Shown piece after piece: positions 1-9,029 of a stretch of 64,000 nucleotides of DNA (its first letter is position 1; each line of letters starts with the position of its first letter). The notes under the pieces were generated by a model. The model made no database searches. It saw only the letters and a program-made list of their open reading frames with translations, and had not been told where the DNA came from. The translations under genes and the position numbers were made by a program. Origin of the DNA: Mesorhizobium sp. NZP2298 (GTDB taxonomy: Bacteria > Pseudomonadota > Alphaproteobacteria > Rhizobiales > Rhizobiaceae); the NCBI RefSeq assembly GCF_013170825.1, contig NZ_CP033365.1, positions 6,398,001 to 6,462,000 of the forward strand. Reading direction: 5' to 3'.

Positions 1-1147
1 CGGGGTGCTCGCGCCGCTGACCGGTCCGTCGGCCGCCGACGGCGCCGACTTCGTGCGCGGCGTGGAGCTGGCGGTGGAAGAGCAGAACGCCAAGGGTGGC
101 GTGGCCGGCCACACGTTCGAGATCGTCTCTGCCGACGTCAAGGACGGCTCGCCCGACAATGTCAGCAGCGCCGCCCAGCGCCTGATCAATACCGACGGCA
201 TCGAGGTCGTGCTGACCGGCTATGCCAGCCTGTCGCTGTTCGAGGTCGATCTCTTCGCCGACGCCAACCTGCCGTACCTGTCGTCGGGCCCCTCAGGCCC
301 ATTCGCCGGGATCGTCTCGAAGAATCCCTCGAACTACAATTGCTGTTGGTCGCTCTCGCCCTCCTACAAGGGCTACGAGACCGACGTACTGCCGCTGGTC
401 GAAGGTCTGATCGCCGACGGCACGTTCAAGGCTTCCAACAAGAAGATCGCGATGATCTCTTCGGACAATCCCTACTCCAAGGCAATCTCCGAGGGCATGA
501 AGACCTCGTTCGCGGCCGCTGGCTGGACGGTGACCGTCGACGAGATGGTGCCGTTCGGACCTGTCAACGACTGGCGCGCCAGCCTCGCCAAGGTGCGCCA
601 GGATCCACCCGCGCTCGTCGTCAACACCGACTACCAGCCGGCCAACTCCGCGCTCTTCCTGCAACAGTTCCTCGACCAGCCGACGCAGAGCCTGGTGTTC
701 CTGCAATATGCGCCGTCCGTGCCGGAATTCGTCGACCTGACGAAGGAGAAATCGAACGGCGTGCTCTACAACCTGATCGGCGGCGCGATCGACTCGCCGA
801 ACTGGCCGCGCGGCCAGGAAGTGAACAAGAAGCTCACCGACAAGTACGGTGTGAAGCCCGGCGTCTATGGCTCGGCGCTCTACGAGGAAGCCACGATCTA
901 CTTCAAGGCACTCGAGAAGGTGGGCGACCCGACCAACCATGACGCAATCGGCAAGGCCATCGGCGAGGTGACCTATGACGCGGCCCCCGGCCCAGTTGCG
1001 TTCGATCCGGCGACCCATCTCGCCTTGCAGGACGACAACCACATCCCGGTTACCTTCTGGCAGATCTGGGATGGCCAGCGCACGCTGATCTCGCCCAAGA
1101 AATATTCCACCGGCAAAATCAAGCTGCCGCCCTGGATCAAGCAGTAA
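1..1147 (+). CDS. HAAT-family ABC transporter substrate-binding protein (5' end outside window)
   Basis: This is a type 1 periplasmic binding protein of the branched-chain amino acid/amide (LivK-like) family. The frame is open to the first base, so the signal peptide and the first few strands are missing. The visible part starts at the family's first beta strand (GVLAPLTGPSAADGAD) and runs about 380 residues to TAA. The order of segments is typical: an N-lobe with the TGYAS loop, a hinge, then a C-lobe with VFLQYAPSVPEF. It is followed by two ATPases and two permeases on the same strand, so it should deliver the ligand to that transporter. The ligand is unknown. The downstream M20D amidohydrolase and fused hydrolase hint at an amide or ester rather than a free amino acid. 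Confidence 0.9.
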   Translation, partial: GVLAPLTGPSAADGADFVRGVELAVEEQNAKGGVAGHTFEIVSADVKDGSPDNVSSAAQRLINTDGIEVVLTGYASLSLFEVDLFADANLPYLSSGPSGPFAGIVSKNPSNYNCCWSLSPSYKGYETDVLPLVEGLIADGTFKASNKKIAMISSDNPYSKAISEGMKTSFAAAGWTVTVDEMVPFGPVNDWRASLAKVRQDPPALVVNTDYQPANSALFLQQFLDQPTQSLVFLQYAPSVPEFVDLTKEKSNGVLYNLIGGAIDSPNWPRGQEVNKKLTDKYGVKPGVYGSALYEEATIYFKALEKVGDPTNHDAIGKAIGEVTYDAAPGPVAFDPATHLALQDDNHIPVTFWQIWDGQRTLISPKKYSTGKIKLPPWIKQ

Positions 1148-1256
1148 TTGAACAGCGGGTGAGCGAGGAGCCCGCTATCGGCCGCGGCTCTGGAAAGGGG
1201 CCGCGCCGTCACCGTCGAGCGATAGCGCGTTCTCCGGGCCTTACCATCCTTTTTAT

Positions 1257-1991
1257 ATGGCAGATATGATCCTCCAGGCAGACAATCTCACCAAGTCCTT
1301 CGGTGGCCTGCGCGCGGTCGGCGGCGTCAGCTTCACGCTTGACGCCAACGAGATCCTCGGCATCGCCGGCCCCAATGGCAGCGGCAAGAGCACGCTCTTC
1401 AACATAGTGACCGGCATCCCGTTCGGGCCGGACAGCGGCCGCGTGATCTTCGAAGGCAGGGAGGTCCAGGATGTCGCGCCGGAGGAACTTGCCCGCTCGG
1501 GAATCGCCCGCACGTTCCAGCGCGAGAGCATCTTTCCTTCGCTGAGTGCCATCGACAACGTGCTGGTCTCGGTCGAGCACAGCGGTCGCCGCGCGCGGTC
1601 CAGGGACAACGAGGCCGCCGCGGTACTTGCCCTCGACACGGTCGGATTCCCGCAGACGCTGCACAACGCGCCGACGGCAACGCTGCCGATCTTCTTTCGC
1701 AAGACGCTGATGATGGCGAGCGCGCTGGCCATGTCTCCGCGCGTGCTGCTTCTCGACGAGCCGGCCTCCAGTCTGACGCCGACCGAAATCGAGCACATGA
1801 AGACGCTGATCCTGGGGCTGCGTAACGCCGGCATCGCGATCTTGCTCATCGAACACGTGCTGCCACTGCTGATGACGGTGTGTGATCGCCTGGTTGTGCT
1901 GGACCAGGGCAAGGTCATCGCCCAGGGCTTGCCCAACGACGTGGTGGCTGATCCGAAGGTGATCGAGGCCTATCTGGGACAGGCGAAATGA
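1257..1991 (+). CDS. LivG-type ABC transporter ATPase with degenerate signature motif
   Basis: This 244-residue ATP-binding subunit belongs to a branched-chain-type importer. Walker A (GPNGSGKST) lies at residues 38-46, the Q-loop (TFQ) near 86-88 and Walker B (VLLLDEP) at 163-169, followed by a switch His in IEHVL. The ABC signature, LSYGQ-like in LivG proteins, is replaced by LPIFFRK at about 143-149, and the D-loop reads SSLTP rather than the usual GLNP. The partner ATPase keeps a normal signature, so the heterodimer may have one normal and one degenerate ATP site. The ATG has no good Shine-Dalgarno. It overlaps the next gene by ATGA, which indicates translational coupling. Confidence 0.9.
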   Translation: MADMILQADNLTKSFGGLRAVGGVSFTLDANEILGIAGPNGSGKSTLFNIVTGIPFGPDSGRVIFEGREVQDVAPEELARSGIARTFQRESIFPSLSAIDNVLVSVEHSGRRARSRDNEAAAVLALDTVGFPQTLHNAPTATLPIFFRKTLMMASALAMSPRVLLLDEPASSLTPTEIEHMKTLILGLRNAGIAILLIEHVLPLLMTVCDRLVVLDQGKVIAQGLPNDVVADPKVIEAYLGQAK

Positions 1992-2779
1992 CGCAACCGC
2001 TTCTTCTCGACGTGCGCGGCCTCGACGGCGGCTACGAGCCGCTGCAGATTTTCCGCAAGATCGACCTTCAACTCGTACCCGGCGGCAGCGTCGGTCTGTT
2101 CGGACCGAACGGCCACGGCAAGACGACCTTCCTGCGCACGCTGAGCGGCATCATCGATCCGTGGGACGGCGACATCTTCTTCGAGGGTGTCCAGCTCAAC
2201 CGGCCGGGACCTCGCGGCAGCCGCCGCTGGCGCAACTTCAACTACGATGCGGTGACGCGCCGGCGCATGGACCCCAAGTCCGTGGCGCGCGCAGGGCTGA
2301 TCCATGTGCCCCAGGGCAATCTCCTGTTCCCCGATATGACGGTGGCGGAAACGCTGTCGATCGCGCCATATGCCGCTTCCGGACGCGCCTCGGCCGCGGA
2401 GACGCTCGACTACGTCTTCAGGCTGTTTCCGCGCGTGCAGGAGCGGCTGAGCTCCAAGATTCGCTTCCTGTCGGGGGGCGAGCGGCAGATGGTGGCGATC
2501 GGTGTCGGCCTGATGGCGGCACCCAAACTGCTCATCCTCGACGAGCCGACGCTTGGCCTGTCGCCAAAACTGCGCGGCGAACTCGCCGATGCGATCCGCA
2601 CGATCCGCCAATCAGGCGTGCCGCTGATCGTCGTCGACCAGGACATCGCCTTCCTCGAGTCGCTGATCGATACGCTCTATTTGTTCGACCACGGGCGCAT
2701 CTCGCGGCGCATCGAAAAGGCCGACATGCCAACCCACGAGGAAATCATGAAACTCATGTTCGGCGAGGAGCACCAGTGA
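1988..2779 (+). CDS. LivF-type ABC transporter ATPase
   Basis: This 263-residue second ATPase of the importer has Walker A (GPNGHGKT) at residues 39-46, a canonical signature LSGGERQ, Walker B LLILDEP and a D-loop GLSP. It is somewhat longer than typical LivF (about 235 residues). An Arg-rich insertion (around NRPGPRGSRRWRN) lies between the Walker A domain and the segment where VPQGNLLFP replaces the family's VPEGR. It overlaps the gene before by 4 nt and the permease after it by 4 nt (GTGA), so the genes are co-translated. The pair with the LivG-type subunit would power uptake at the inner membrane. Confidence 0.92.
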   Translation: MTQPLLLDVRGLDGGYEPLQIFRKIDLQLVPGGSVGLFGPNGHGKTTFLRTLSGIIDPWDGDIFFEGVQLNRPGPRGSRRWRNFNYDAVTRRRMDPKSVARAGLIHVPQGNLLFPDMTVAETLSIAPYAASGRASAAETLDYVFRLFPRVQERLSSKIRFLSGGERQMVAIGVGLMAAPKLLILDEPTLGLSPKLRGELADAIRTIRQSGVPLIVVDQDIAFLESLIDTLYLFDHGRISRRIEKADMPTHEEIMKLMFGEEHQ

Positions 2780-3663
2780 CCTTCGACACGCTCACGCTGA
2801 TCCTGCTCGGTGGCGTCGTGCTCGGCGCGCTCTACGCGCTTATGGCGACCGGCCTTGCACTGGTTTGGACCACGCTCGGCATCTTCAACTTCGCGCACGG
2901 CACCTTCATCGCGCTCGGCGCCTATATCGCCTGGCAGGTTGCCAGCTCTGAGGCGTTGGGCGGCGGCCTGCTGGTCGGCGCGCTCGTTTCGGTGGTCGGC
3001 ATGTTCTTCATCGGCATGGCGGTATACTACCTGCTGATCAAGCCGTTCGAACGCAGCCCTGACATCGTGGTGAAATCCGTCATCACGACGCTCGCCGGCG
3101 CAACGATCCTGGAGAACCTGATCAGCATTGCCTGGGGGCCACGCAACAAGCAGCTCTCTGCGGTGCTGACTGGTGACCTGCAGTTTCTCGACCTTGTCAT
3201 GTCGCGCAACGAGGCGGCGGCAGTCATTGTCTCGCTGATTATTCTGGCCGCCCTCGGCATCTTCCTGCAGCGCGCGCCGCTCGGCCGGGCCATGCGCGCC
3301 GTGGCGCAGAACCGCGAGGCGGCGCAGTTGATGGGCATCGACGTCGCGCGGCTCTATGCGGTGGCCTTCGGCCTGTCTGCCGCGCTCGCGGCGATCGCCG
3401 GCGTGCTGATCGGCTCCATTCGTTTCATGAATCCGCTGATGGGCTCAGACCCCTTGATGAAGGCGCTGATCGTCGTGATCTTCGGAGGCATTGCCCGATT
3501 CACCGGGCCGATCTACGCCGCCTTCATCGTCGGCCTGCTGGAAGCCTTCATGACCTATGCGGTTGGCCTCTACTGGAGCCCAACCGTGCTCTTCGTCATC
3601 ATGATCGTCGTTCTGGTCGTCAAGCCGGAAGGACTCTTCGGCAAGCACAGGAAATCGGTCTGA
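2776..3663 (+). CDS. LivH-type ABC transporter permease
   Basis: This inner-membrane permease of 295 residues has about eight hydrophobic segments. Family landmarks are LYALMATGLALVWTTLGIFN near the N-terminus followed by FAHG, and RAMRAVAQNREAAQLMGID in the cytoplasmic loop that contacts the ATPases. The frame is open far upstream inside the ATPase gene, but the real start is the GTG at 2776, where the hydrophobic N-terminus begins. That start overlaps the ATPase stop as GTGA. The stop codon overlaps the next permease start (TGATG). Confidence 0.92.
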   Translation: MTFDTLTLILLGGVVLGALYALMATGLALVWTTLGIFNFAHGTFIALGAYIAWQVASSEALGGGLLVGALVSVVGMFFIGMAVYYLLIKPFERSPDIVVKSVITTLAGATILENLISIAWGPRNKQLSAVLTGDLQFLDLVMSRNEAAAVIVSLIILAALGIFLQRAPLGRAMRAVAQNREAAQLMGIDVARLYAVAFGLSAALAAIAGVLIGSIRFMNPLMGSDPLMKALIVVIFGGIARFTGPIYAAFIVGLLEAFMTYAVGLYWSPTVLFVIMIVVLVVKPEGLFGKHRKSV

Positions 3664-5552
3664 TGCGCTACAGCCCGTCCTTCGCCCGCTCGTCGGGCCT
3701 CATCCCGACGCTGGTCGCGCTGGCCGCGCTCGCGCTGCTGCCGCTGGTTTTCGACGGCAACTATCTACGTCATCTCCTGGTCCTGGCCTTCGTCTTCGCG
3801 ATCGTCGCTTCGAGCTGGGACCTCAGCCTCGGTTATGGCGGCCTGTTCAATTTCTCCCATGTCGCGCTCTTCGCGGTCGGCATCTACGCCTATGGCCTCG
3901 TGGCCAAAACGCTCGGACTGTCGCCCTGGCTCGGTCTGGTCGCCGCGGGCGGCGCGGCGGGGCTGATGGCAGCGCTGATCACCCTGCCCATCATGCGACT
4001 GTCGGGCATCTATATCATCCTGGTGACGATCGCCGCCTCGCAGGTGCTCTATCAGATCGTCATCAGCCAGTCGCAGATCACCGGCGGCACCTCCGGCATG
4101 GTAAGCCTGCCGGGGCTCGAACTTTTCGGCTACCGCATGAGCCGCGACGGCAAGATCGGCTACTACTATCTGGCGCTGGCCATGCTCGTGGCGTCGACGG
4201 TCCTGCTCTACAAGATCACGCGCTCGCGCTGGGGCCGCGCGATCGTGGCGATGCGCGACCACAGGTACTACGCCATCTCGCGCGGCATGTCGGAGACTCG
4301 GACGCGGCTGTTCACCCTTACCGTCAGTGCGGCGATCAGCGGCACCGCCGGCGGTCTTTACGGCTCCTACATGCGCGTCGCTTCGCCCGACAATTTCGGG
4401 CTCGGCCTGCTTGGGCTGCTGCTCAGTATGCTCCTGCTCGGTGGCGCAGGGACGATCTGGGGGCCGATCCTGGCCGCCTTCTTCGTCACGATGGTGTCTG
4501 AGGCGTTGGCCGAATACGGCGCCTGGCGCAACATCATCATGTCGCTGCTGCTGATCGTTATCCTGATCTTCTATCCGGGTGGTCTATGGGCCTTGTTGCA
4601 GACGGCGCGCGAAGCTTTCGACGTCGTCCGCACGCAGGCGACCGCAACGCTTCGCCGCCGTTCGGGCAAGGCCGCGCGCGAGGCGCTGACCGGCGGCCGG
4701 GAGCGCATCATCCCCACGCGCCACGGCAGGATCGCGGTCGCCGACGGCGGCGGCAACGGGCCGGCGCTGCTCTTCATCCACGGCAATTCGTCCGCCAAGG
4801 AGGTATTTGCCGAACAGTTCAAGGCATTTGGCGACCGCTACCGCGTCATTTCGTTCGACTTGCCTGGCCATGGCGTATCCGACAACGCCGATCCGGAGCA
4901 GGACTATTCGGTGGAGGCCTTCGCCGACGTGGCGGAAGACGTGCTGGAGACCCTGGGCGTCACCAACGCCATCGTGTTCGGCTGGTCGCTCGGCGGATAC
5001 ATCGCCATCGAGCTCGCGGCGCGCGGCTATCCGATCCGGGCGCTCTCCATTTCGGGCACGCCGCCCTTGCGTGTCGTGCCCGAGGACATCGGCAAATCCT
5101 ACGATGCGACGAGCCATTTTGCCCTGGCCAGCCGGCGCTTCCTGTCGCCGAGCGAAATGCGCGACTTCGCGACCTCGACGACCGGGCCAAGGGACGCCAC
5201 GACGAAGCATCTGCATCGCGCCGTGGCGCGCACCGATGGCCGCGCGCGCGCCTATACGCTCGGCAAGCTGCCGATCGTCGACTGGCCGCGGCAGATGCGC
5301 TTCCTGCGGGGCGCCGCCGTGCCCTTCGCGATCTTGAACGGCTCGAAGGATCCGTTCCTCAACCACCAGTATTTCCGCGAACTGAAGCTGACGCAGTGGA
5401 CAGGCGAGCCAGCCGACGTGGTCGGAGCCGGCCACGCCCCGTTCCTGACTATGCCGGAAGCGTTCAATGCCAGGCTGGCCGCCTTCCTGGAGGCTGTCGG
5501 CGAAGGCCACGCCGTGAGCCAGGCAACGGATCGGCCGATGATCTCGGCATGA
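3663..5552 (+). CDS. LivM-type permease fused to an alpha/beta hydrolase
   Basis: This is one uninterrupted 629-residue reading frame. Residues 1 to about 320 are a LivM-type permease with multiple membrane segments, NFSHVALFAVG near the start and the cytoplasmic loop RWGRAIVAMRDHRYYA. A basic linker (RTQATATLRRRSG) leads into an alpha/beta hydrolase from about residue 345 to 620. That domain has the oxyanion motif HGNSS, the nucleophile elbow GWSLGG with Ser442, Asp563 in KDPF and His591 in GAGHAPF, so the triad is complete. LivM proteins normally end near 320-350 residues. The linker follows the last membrane segment, which should place the hydrolase in the cytoplasm beside the ATPases. It could hydrolyse the substrate as it enters, but that is inference. 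Confidence 0.9.
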   Translation: MRYSPSFARSSGLIPTLVALAALALLPLVFDGNYLRHLLVLAFVFAIVASSWDLSLGYGGLFNFSHVALFAVGIYAYGLVAKTLGLSPWLGLVAAGGAAGLMAALITLPIMRLSGIYIILVTIAASQVLYQIVISQSQITGGTSGMVSLPGLELFGYRMSRDGKIGYYYLALAMLVASTVLLYKITRSRWGRAIVAMRDHRYYAISRGMSETRTRLFTLTVSAAISGTAGGLYGSYMRVASPDNFGLGLLGLLLSMLLLGGAGTIWGPILAAFFVTMVSEALAEYGAWRNIIMSLLLIVILIFYPGGLWALLQTAREAFDVVRTQATATLRRRSGKAAREALTGGRERIIPTRHGRIAVADGGGNGPALLFIHGNSSAKEVFAEQFKAFGDRYRVISFDLPGHGVSDNADPEQDYSVEAFADVAEDVLETLGVTNAIVFGWSLGGYIAIELAARGYPIRALSISGTPPLRVVPEDIGKSYDATSHFALASRRFLSPSEMRDFATSTTGPRDATTKHLHRAVARTDGRARAYTLGKLPIVDWPRQMRFLRGAAVPFAILNGSKDPFLNHQYFRELKLTQWTGEPADVVGAGHAPFLTMPEAFNARLAAFLEAVGEGHAVSQATDRPMISA

Positions 5553-5568
5553 TCAGAAAGGAATTTCC

Positions 5569-6768
5569 ATGGGCACGGGTTTCGCCGAATGGCTGAACGA
5601 CAATATCGGGCGGCTGGTCGAGCTACGCCGCGATCTCCACGCGCACCCTGAACTCGGCTTCGAAGAGGAGCGGACCTCGCGCATCGTCGCGGACATGCTT
5701 CGGCAGGCTGACATAGAGGTGACGCGGAACGTCGGGCGCACCGGCGTGGTCGGGGTCATCAAGGGGAGACTTCCCGGACAGCGTTCGATCGGCCTGCGGG
5801 CCGACATGGATGCCCTGCCGATCCATGAGGCGACCGGGCTCTCCTATGCATCGCAATCGAGCGGTTGCATGCATGCCTGCGGGCATGACGGCCATACCAC
5901 AATGCTGCTCGGCGCCGCGCTTTATCTCGCGGAGAACCCGGACTTCGGCGGGACGCTCAACCTCATCTTTCAGCCCGCCGAGGAGGGGCGCGGGGGTGCT
6001 AACAGCATGCTCGCCGACGGCATCTTCGATCGCTTTCCCTGCGACGCGATCTATGGCTTGCACAACCAGCCGGGCGGCCCGGTGGGGACCATGGCCGGGC
6101 GTCTGGGCCCATCGATGGCGGCTGCTGATTTTTGGGAAGTCACCTTCAGGGGCGTGGGCGGCCATGGCGGCGTGGCGCCGCATCAGTCGACGGACATTAC
6201 CTACGCGCAGGCGCAACTGGTCGTGTCATTGCAAGGGATCGTCGGCCGGTCGCTGGCTCCGCTGGAGACAGGCGTCATCAGCGTCGGCTACATCCACGGC
6301 GGTTCGGCGGTGGCGCCGAGCGTGATCCCCTCTGAACTGGTCATCGGCGGAACGGCGCGGAGCTTTCGACCGGAGACGCGCGATCTGATCGAGCGTCGCA
6401 TGCGCGAGGTGACGGAACAGACGGCCCGGACCTGGGGCTGCAAGGCCGAGTTCAAGTTCAACCGATCGACGAGCGTCGTGGTCAATGCCGATGAACCGTT
6501 CAAGGCTGCTTCGGCCGCGGCAATGGCAACCGTAGGCGAGCGGAACTATAACGGCAGCCTCGATCAGTCGTGTGCCGGCGAGGATTTCGCCAACATGATG
6601 GATGTCCGTCCCGGCGCGTTCCTGTGGATCGGCAACGGAGCGGAGCCGGACGGAACATTCCACCAGCTCCATACGCCACACTACAACTTCAACGACGAGA
6701 TCATACCGACCGGCGTACGTTATTGGATCAATCTGGCGTACTCGGAACTCGGCGGCCGCTGCGTCTGA
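5569..6768 (+). CDS. M20D family amidohydrolase (hippurate hydrolase/IAA-amino acid hydrolase-like)
   Basis: This 399-residue metal-dependent amidohydrolase cleaves N-acyl amino acids or related amides in the cytoplasm in known family members. Visible motifs are RDLHAHPELGFEE near the N-terminus, ADMDALP at 78-84, HACGHDGH with metal-binding Cys104 and His106, and the catalytic/metal Glu pair in QPAEEG at 138-139. The dimerisation domain follows, with GGHGGVAPH, and C-terminal HTPHYNFND carries the last metal-ligand His. The start is supported by AGAAAGGA-like spacing (AGAAAGGAATTTCC) before ATG. It lies 16 nt after the transporter fusion and belongs to the same operon, so the transporter probably feeds it an acylated amino acid or similar compound. 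Confidence 0.92.
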   Translation: MGTGFAEWLNDNIGRLVELRRDLHAHPELGFEEERTSRIVADMLRQADIEVTRNVGRTGVVGVIKGRLPGQRSIGLRADMDALPIHEATGLSYASQSSGCMHACGHDGHTTMLLGAALYLAENPDFGGTLNLIFQPAEEGRGGANSMLADGIFDRFPCDAIYGLHNQPGGPVGTMAGRLGPSMAAADFWEVTFRGVGGHGGVAPHQSTDITYAQAQLVVSLQGIVGRSLAPLETGVISVGYIHGGSAVAPSVIPSELVIGGTARSFRPETRDLIERRMREVTEQTARTWGCKAEFKFNRSTSVVVNADEPFKAASAAAMATVGERNYNGSLDQSCAGEDFANMMDVRPGAFLWIGNGAEPDGTFHQLHTPHYNFNDEIIPTGVRYWINLAYSELGGRCV

Positions 6769-7082
6769 TCCTGCCACGCCAGCTTCTCGACAAGGCCAGG
6801 CCCTAGCAGAGCACGGGCTGTTTGAGCGGATGAAAATCGGCCGGGAAAGCCTCTATATCAATCCGCCGCTGCTGGCTCAGTTCGCGACCGATCCGCAACG
6901 TGAACAAGCGCCGGACCAAGGCACGGCGAGCGCAAACGCTCACGGGGAGAGATCTTGCCTTGTGGGCGCAGCCAGAGGTATGCGGTCAAAGCCGCCGCTG
7001 TGCAGTGTGACATCCGTACCGTCGATTCCACGCGCCATCCTGCTTCCTTCTTCCTTCCGCCGCGCTGCGCTTGGAGCGAGCC
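6769..7082. other. Intergenic gap between converging operons
   Basis: About 310 bases lie between the end of the plus-strand HAAT operon and the end of the minus-strand sugar transporter operon. Short open frames cross it but none has a ribosome-binding site plus protein-like composition. No T-tailed hairpin was found. I see nothing functional here. Confidence 0.5.
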
Positions 7083-8138
7083 CTACTTCATCCTGATGCC
7101 ACTTCGCGCGTCGAACAGATGCACTTTTGAAACCATTATCCCTAATCCAACTTCTTGATCAGGCTTGAATGGCGACTGATCCCGAACTTCGGCCACAAGT
7201 TCGATGCCACTTGTTCTTAACGTCAGTTCCTGAGCTTCTCCTGTCGGCTCCACCACCTGAACCGTTGCCTTGGCATGCTCGCCGCCGATCACAAGGTGCT
7301 GAGGACGAACTCCGTAAATCACCTCTTCCCCAGCGCGCAATTCCATGTCCTTGGGCAAGGGCAGATGCAGACCTCCCGCCGCCGTGAACGCACCGTGGTC
7401 GACGCGGCCCTTGATTAGGTTCATTTCCGGCGAGCCGATAAAGCTCGCGACGAACAGATTGGCCGGGTGCTCGTAAAGCTCGGAAGGCGTGCCGATCTGT
7501 TCGATGCGGCCCTTGTTCAACACCACGATGCGGTCGGCGAGCGTCATTGCTTCGGTCTGGTCATGCGTAACGTAGATACTGGTGCGCCCCAGCCGCTGGT
7601 GAAGCTTCTTGATCTCGGCGCGCATCTTCACGCGCAGCTTGGCGTCGAGGTTGCTGAGCGGCTCGTCGAACAGGAAGGCGGAGGGGTCGCGCACGATGGC
7701 CCTACCCATGGCGACACGTTGGCGCTGGCCGCCCGACAGCTGCCGCGGCATGCGGCCGAGCAGATCCTGCAGGCCGAGGATTTCGGCCGCCGCCTTCACT
7801 CTCGAGACGATCTCCTCCCTGGGAACCTTAGCCAACCGAAGAGCAAAGCTCATATTGTCGGCCACGCTCATATGCGGATAGAGCGCGTAGCTCTGGAAGA
7901 CCATGGCTATGTCGCGCGACTTGGCCGGCATCTCGTCGACGACGCGCCCGCCGATGCGGATCTCGCCGGTCGTCTGTTCTTCCAGCCCGGCGATCATGCG
8001 CAGCAGCGTTGACTTGCCGCAGCCTGACGGACCGACCAGCACCACGAATTCGCCGCTGGCGATTTCGATATTGACGTCGCGCAGAACTTCCACGGCGCCG
8101 AAGCTCTTGCCGAGCTGCTCTATCTCGATTGCAGACAT
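7083..8138 (-). CDS. CUT1 sugar ABC transporter ATPase (MalK/UgpC type)
   Basis: This 351-residue ATPase belongs to a carbohydrate importer. It has Walker A GPSGCGKST, Q-loop VFQSYALYPH, signature LSGGQRQR, Walker [12 protein letters not shown] and switch VTHDQTEAM. A C-terminal TOBE/OB domain (GVRPQHL and the LFD ending) is typical of MalK. The frame is open 14 codons further upstream, but the ATG at 8138 follows GGAGGAAACCAG and matches the family start MSAIEIEQL. It is the last gene of a minus-strand operon (binding protein, two permeases, RraA-like protein, ATPase), 25 nt after the RraA-like gene. Confidence 0.95.
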   Translation of the reverse strand: MSAIEIEQLGKSFGAVEVLRDVNIEIASGEFVVLVGPSGCGKSTLLRMIAGLEEQTTGEIRIGGRVVDEMPAKSRDIAMVFQSYALYPHMSVADNMSFALRLAKVPREEIVSRVKAAAEILGLQDLLGRMPRQLSGGQRQRVAMGRAIVRDPSAFLFDEPLSNLDAKLRVKMRAEIKKLHQRLGRTSIYVTHDQTEAMTLADRIVVLNKGRIEQIGTPSELYEHPANLFVASFIGSPEMNLIKGRVDHGAFTAAGGLHLPLPKDMELRAGEEVIYGVRPQHLVIGGEHAKATVQVVEPTGEAQELTLRTSGIELVAEVRDQSPFKPDQEVGLGIMVSKVHLFDARSGIRMK

Positions 8139-8163
8139 CTGGTTTCCTCCCGTTCGGCACCAC

Positions 8164-8919
8164 TCATCTCTGTTGAGCATGCCGCCATGCGCGGTACTCG
8201 GCCTCGCCCTCGGGACTCAGCGGGTAGTATTTTCGCAGGTCTCCTCCCTGCGCCAGGCGCGAGCGCGAAAACTCTTCCCATTCAATGTGCTCGCCGGCGA
8301 GCTCGACCAATTTTGGCGCCAGGGCGACCGGCACGACGACGACGCCGTCATCGTCAGCGACTATGATATCGCCAGGGATGACAAGCACGTTCGAGCAGGC
8401 GATGGGTACGTTGATGGCGAAGGGCACGATGTTGGTCTGGGCGTGGAAATTCGGGGTGACGTCTCTCACCCAGATACCTATGTCCAAGGCCGCCGCTTGC
8501 GCGGAATCGCGGATGCAGCCATCGACAACCACGCCAGCCCCGCCGCGGCCAGCGAAATAGGTCAGCATCATCTCGCCGAAGATGCCGCTGCCGAGGTCGC
8601 CGCGTGCATCGACGACCACCATGTCGCCCGGCTGCGTGGGATAGAGGACGTGACGGTGCAACTGCCGCTCCGGCTCCTCATATTCGGTCTCGTTGTAGAG
8701 ATCCTCGCGCTTCGGCATGCACTGGAGCGTGAGAGCAGGCCCCGCCGCCGTGCGGCCGAGCCTCAGCGGACGCGGACCCCGTATCTGCGGGTCGCGAATG
8801 CCCATCTTGTGGTAGAGCTCACTGGCCAGCGTCGCCGAGCCGATCGCCGCAAGCGCGTTGACCAATTCTCTCGGCGGCCGCGAAATGTCCGACATCGCCG
8901 GTATCTGATCAGCTGCCAT
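8164..8919 (-). CDS. RraA-fold protein (possible class II keto-acid aldolase), copy 1
   Basis: About 251 residues of the RraA-like fold, which includes the RNase E regulator RraA and HMG/CHA-type class II pyruvate aldolases. The active-site signature of the aldolase branch is present: VVVDARGD, then DGCIRD with the Arg-Asp pair. A second-half motif VIPGDIIVADDDGVVVVP is also typical. The protein is longer than E. coli RraA (161 residues), favouring the aldolase/decarboxylase branch. The ATG at 8919 is preceded by GGGAG at good spacing; an in-frame ATG at 8934 is the alternative. It sits inside the sugar transporter operon. A retro-aldol step on a 2-keto-3-deoxy acid made by the nearby dehydratases is a plausible role. 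Copy 2 is at 27572. Confidence 0.85.
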   Translation of the reverse strand: MAADQIPAMSDISRPPRELVNALAAIGSATLASELYHKMGIRDPQIRGPRPLRLGRTAAGPALTLQCMPKREDLYNETEYEEPERQLHRHVLYPTQPGDMVVVDARGDLGSGIFGEMMLTYFAGRGGAGVVVDGCIRDSAQAAALDIGIWVRDVTPNFHAQTNIVPFAINVPIACSNVLVIPGDIIVADDDGVVVVPVALAPKLVELAGEHIEWEEFSRSRLAQGGDLRKYYPLSPEGEAEYRAWRHAQQR

Positions 8920-9029
8920 AGCGTATACTCCCATTGCTTGGCGAGGTCTTTGACCTCACCGACCATCACTCAGTTGCGTATCCAACCGTCATCGAAGCCG
9001 TCGGGCGTTTTGTGGTGCATGTCCGCCAT

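Noticed and set aside
2161..2775. In-frame upstream extension of the LivH-type permease
   Set aside because: It lies wholly inside the LivF-type ATPase in another frame and reads as Arg/Pro-rich shadow. The GTG at 2776 overlaps the ATPase stop as expected for coupling.
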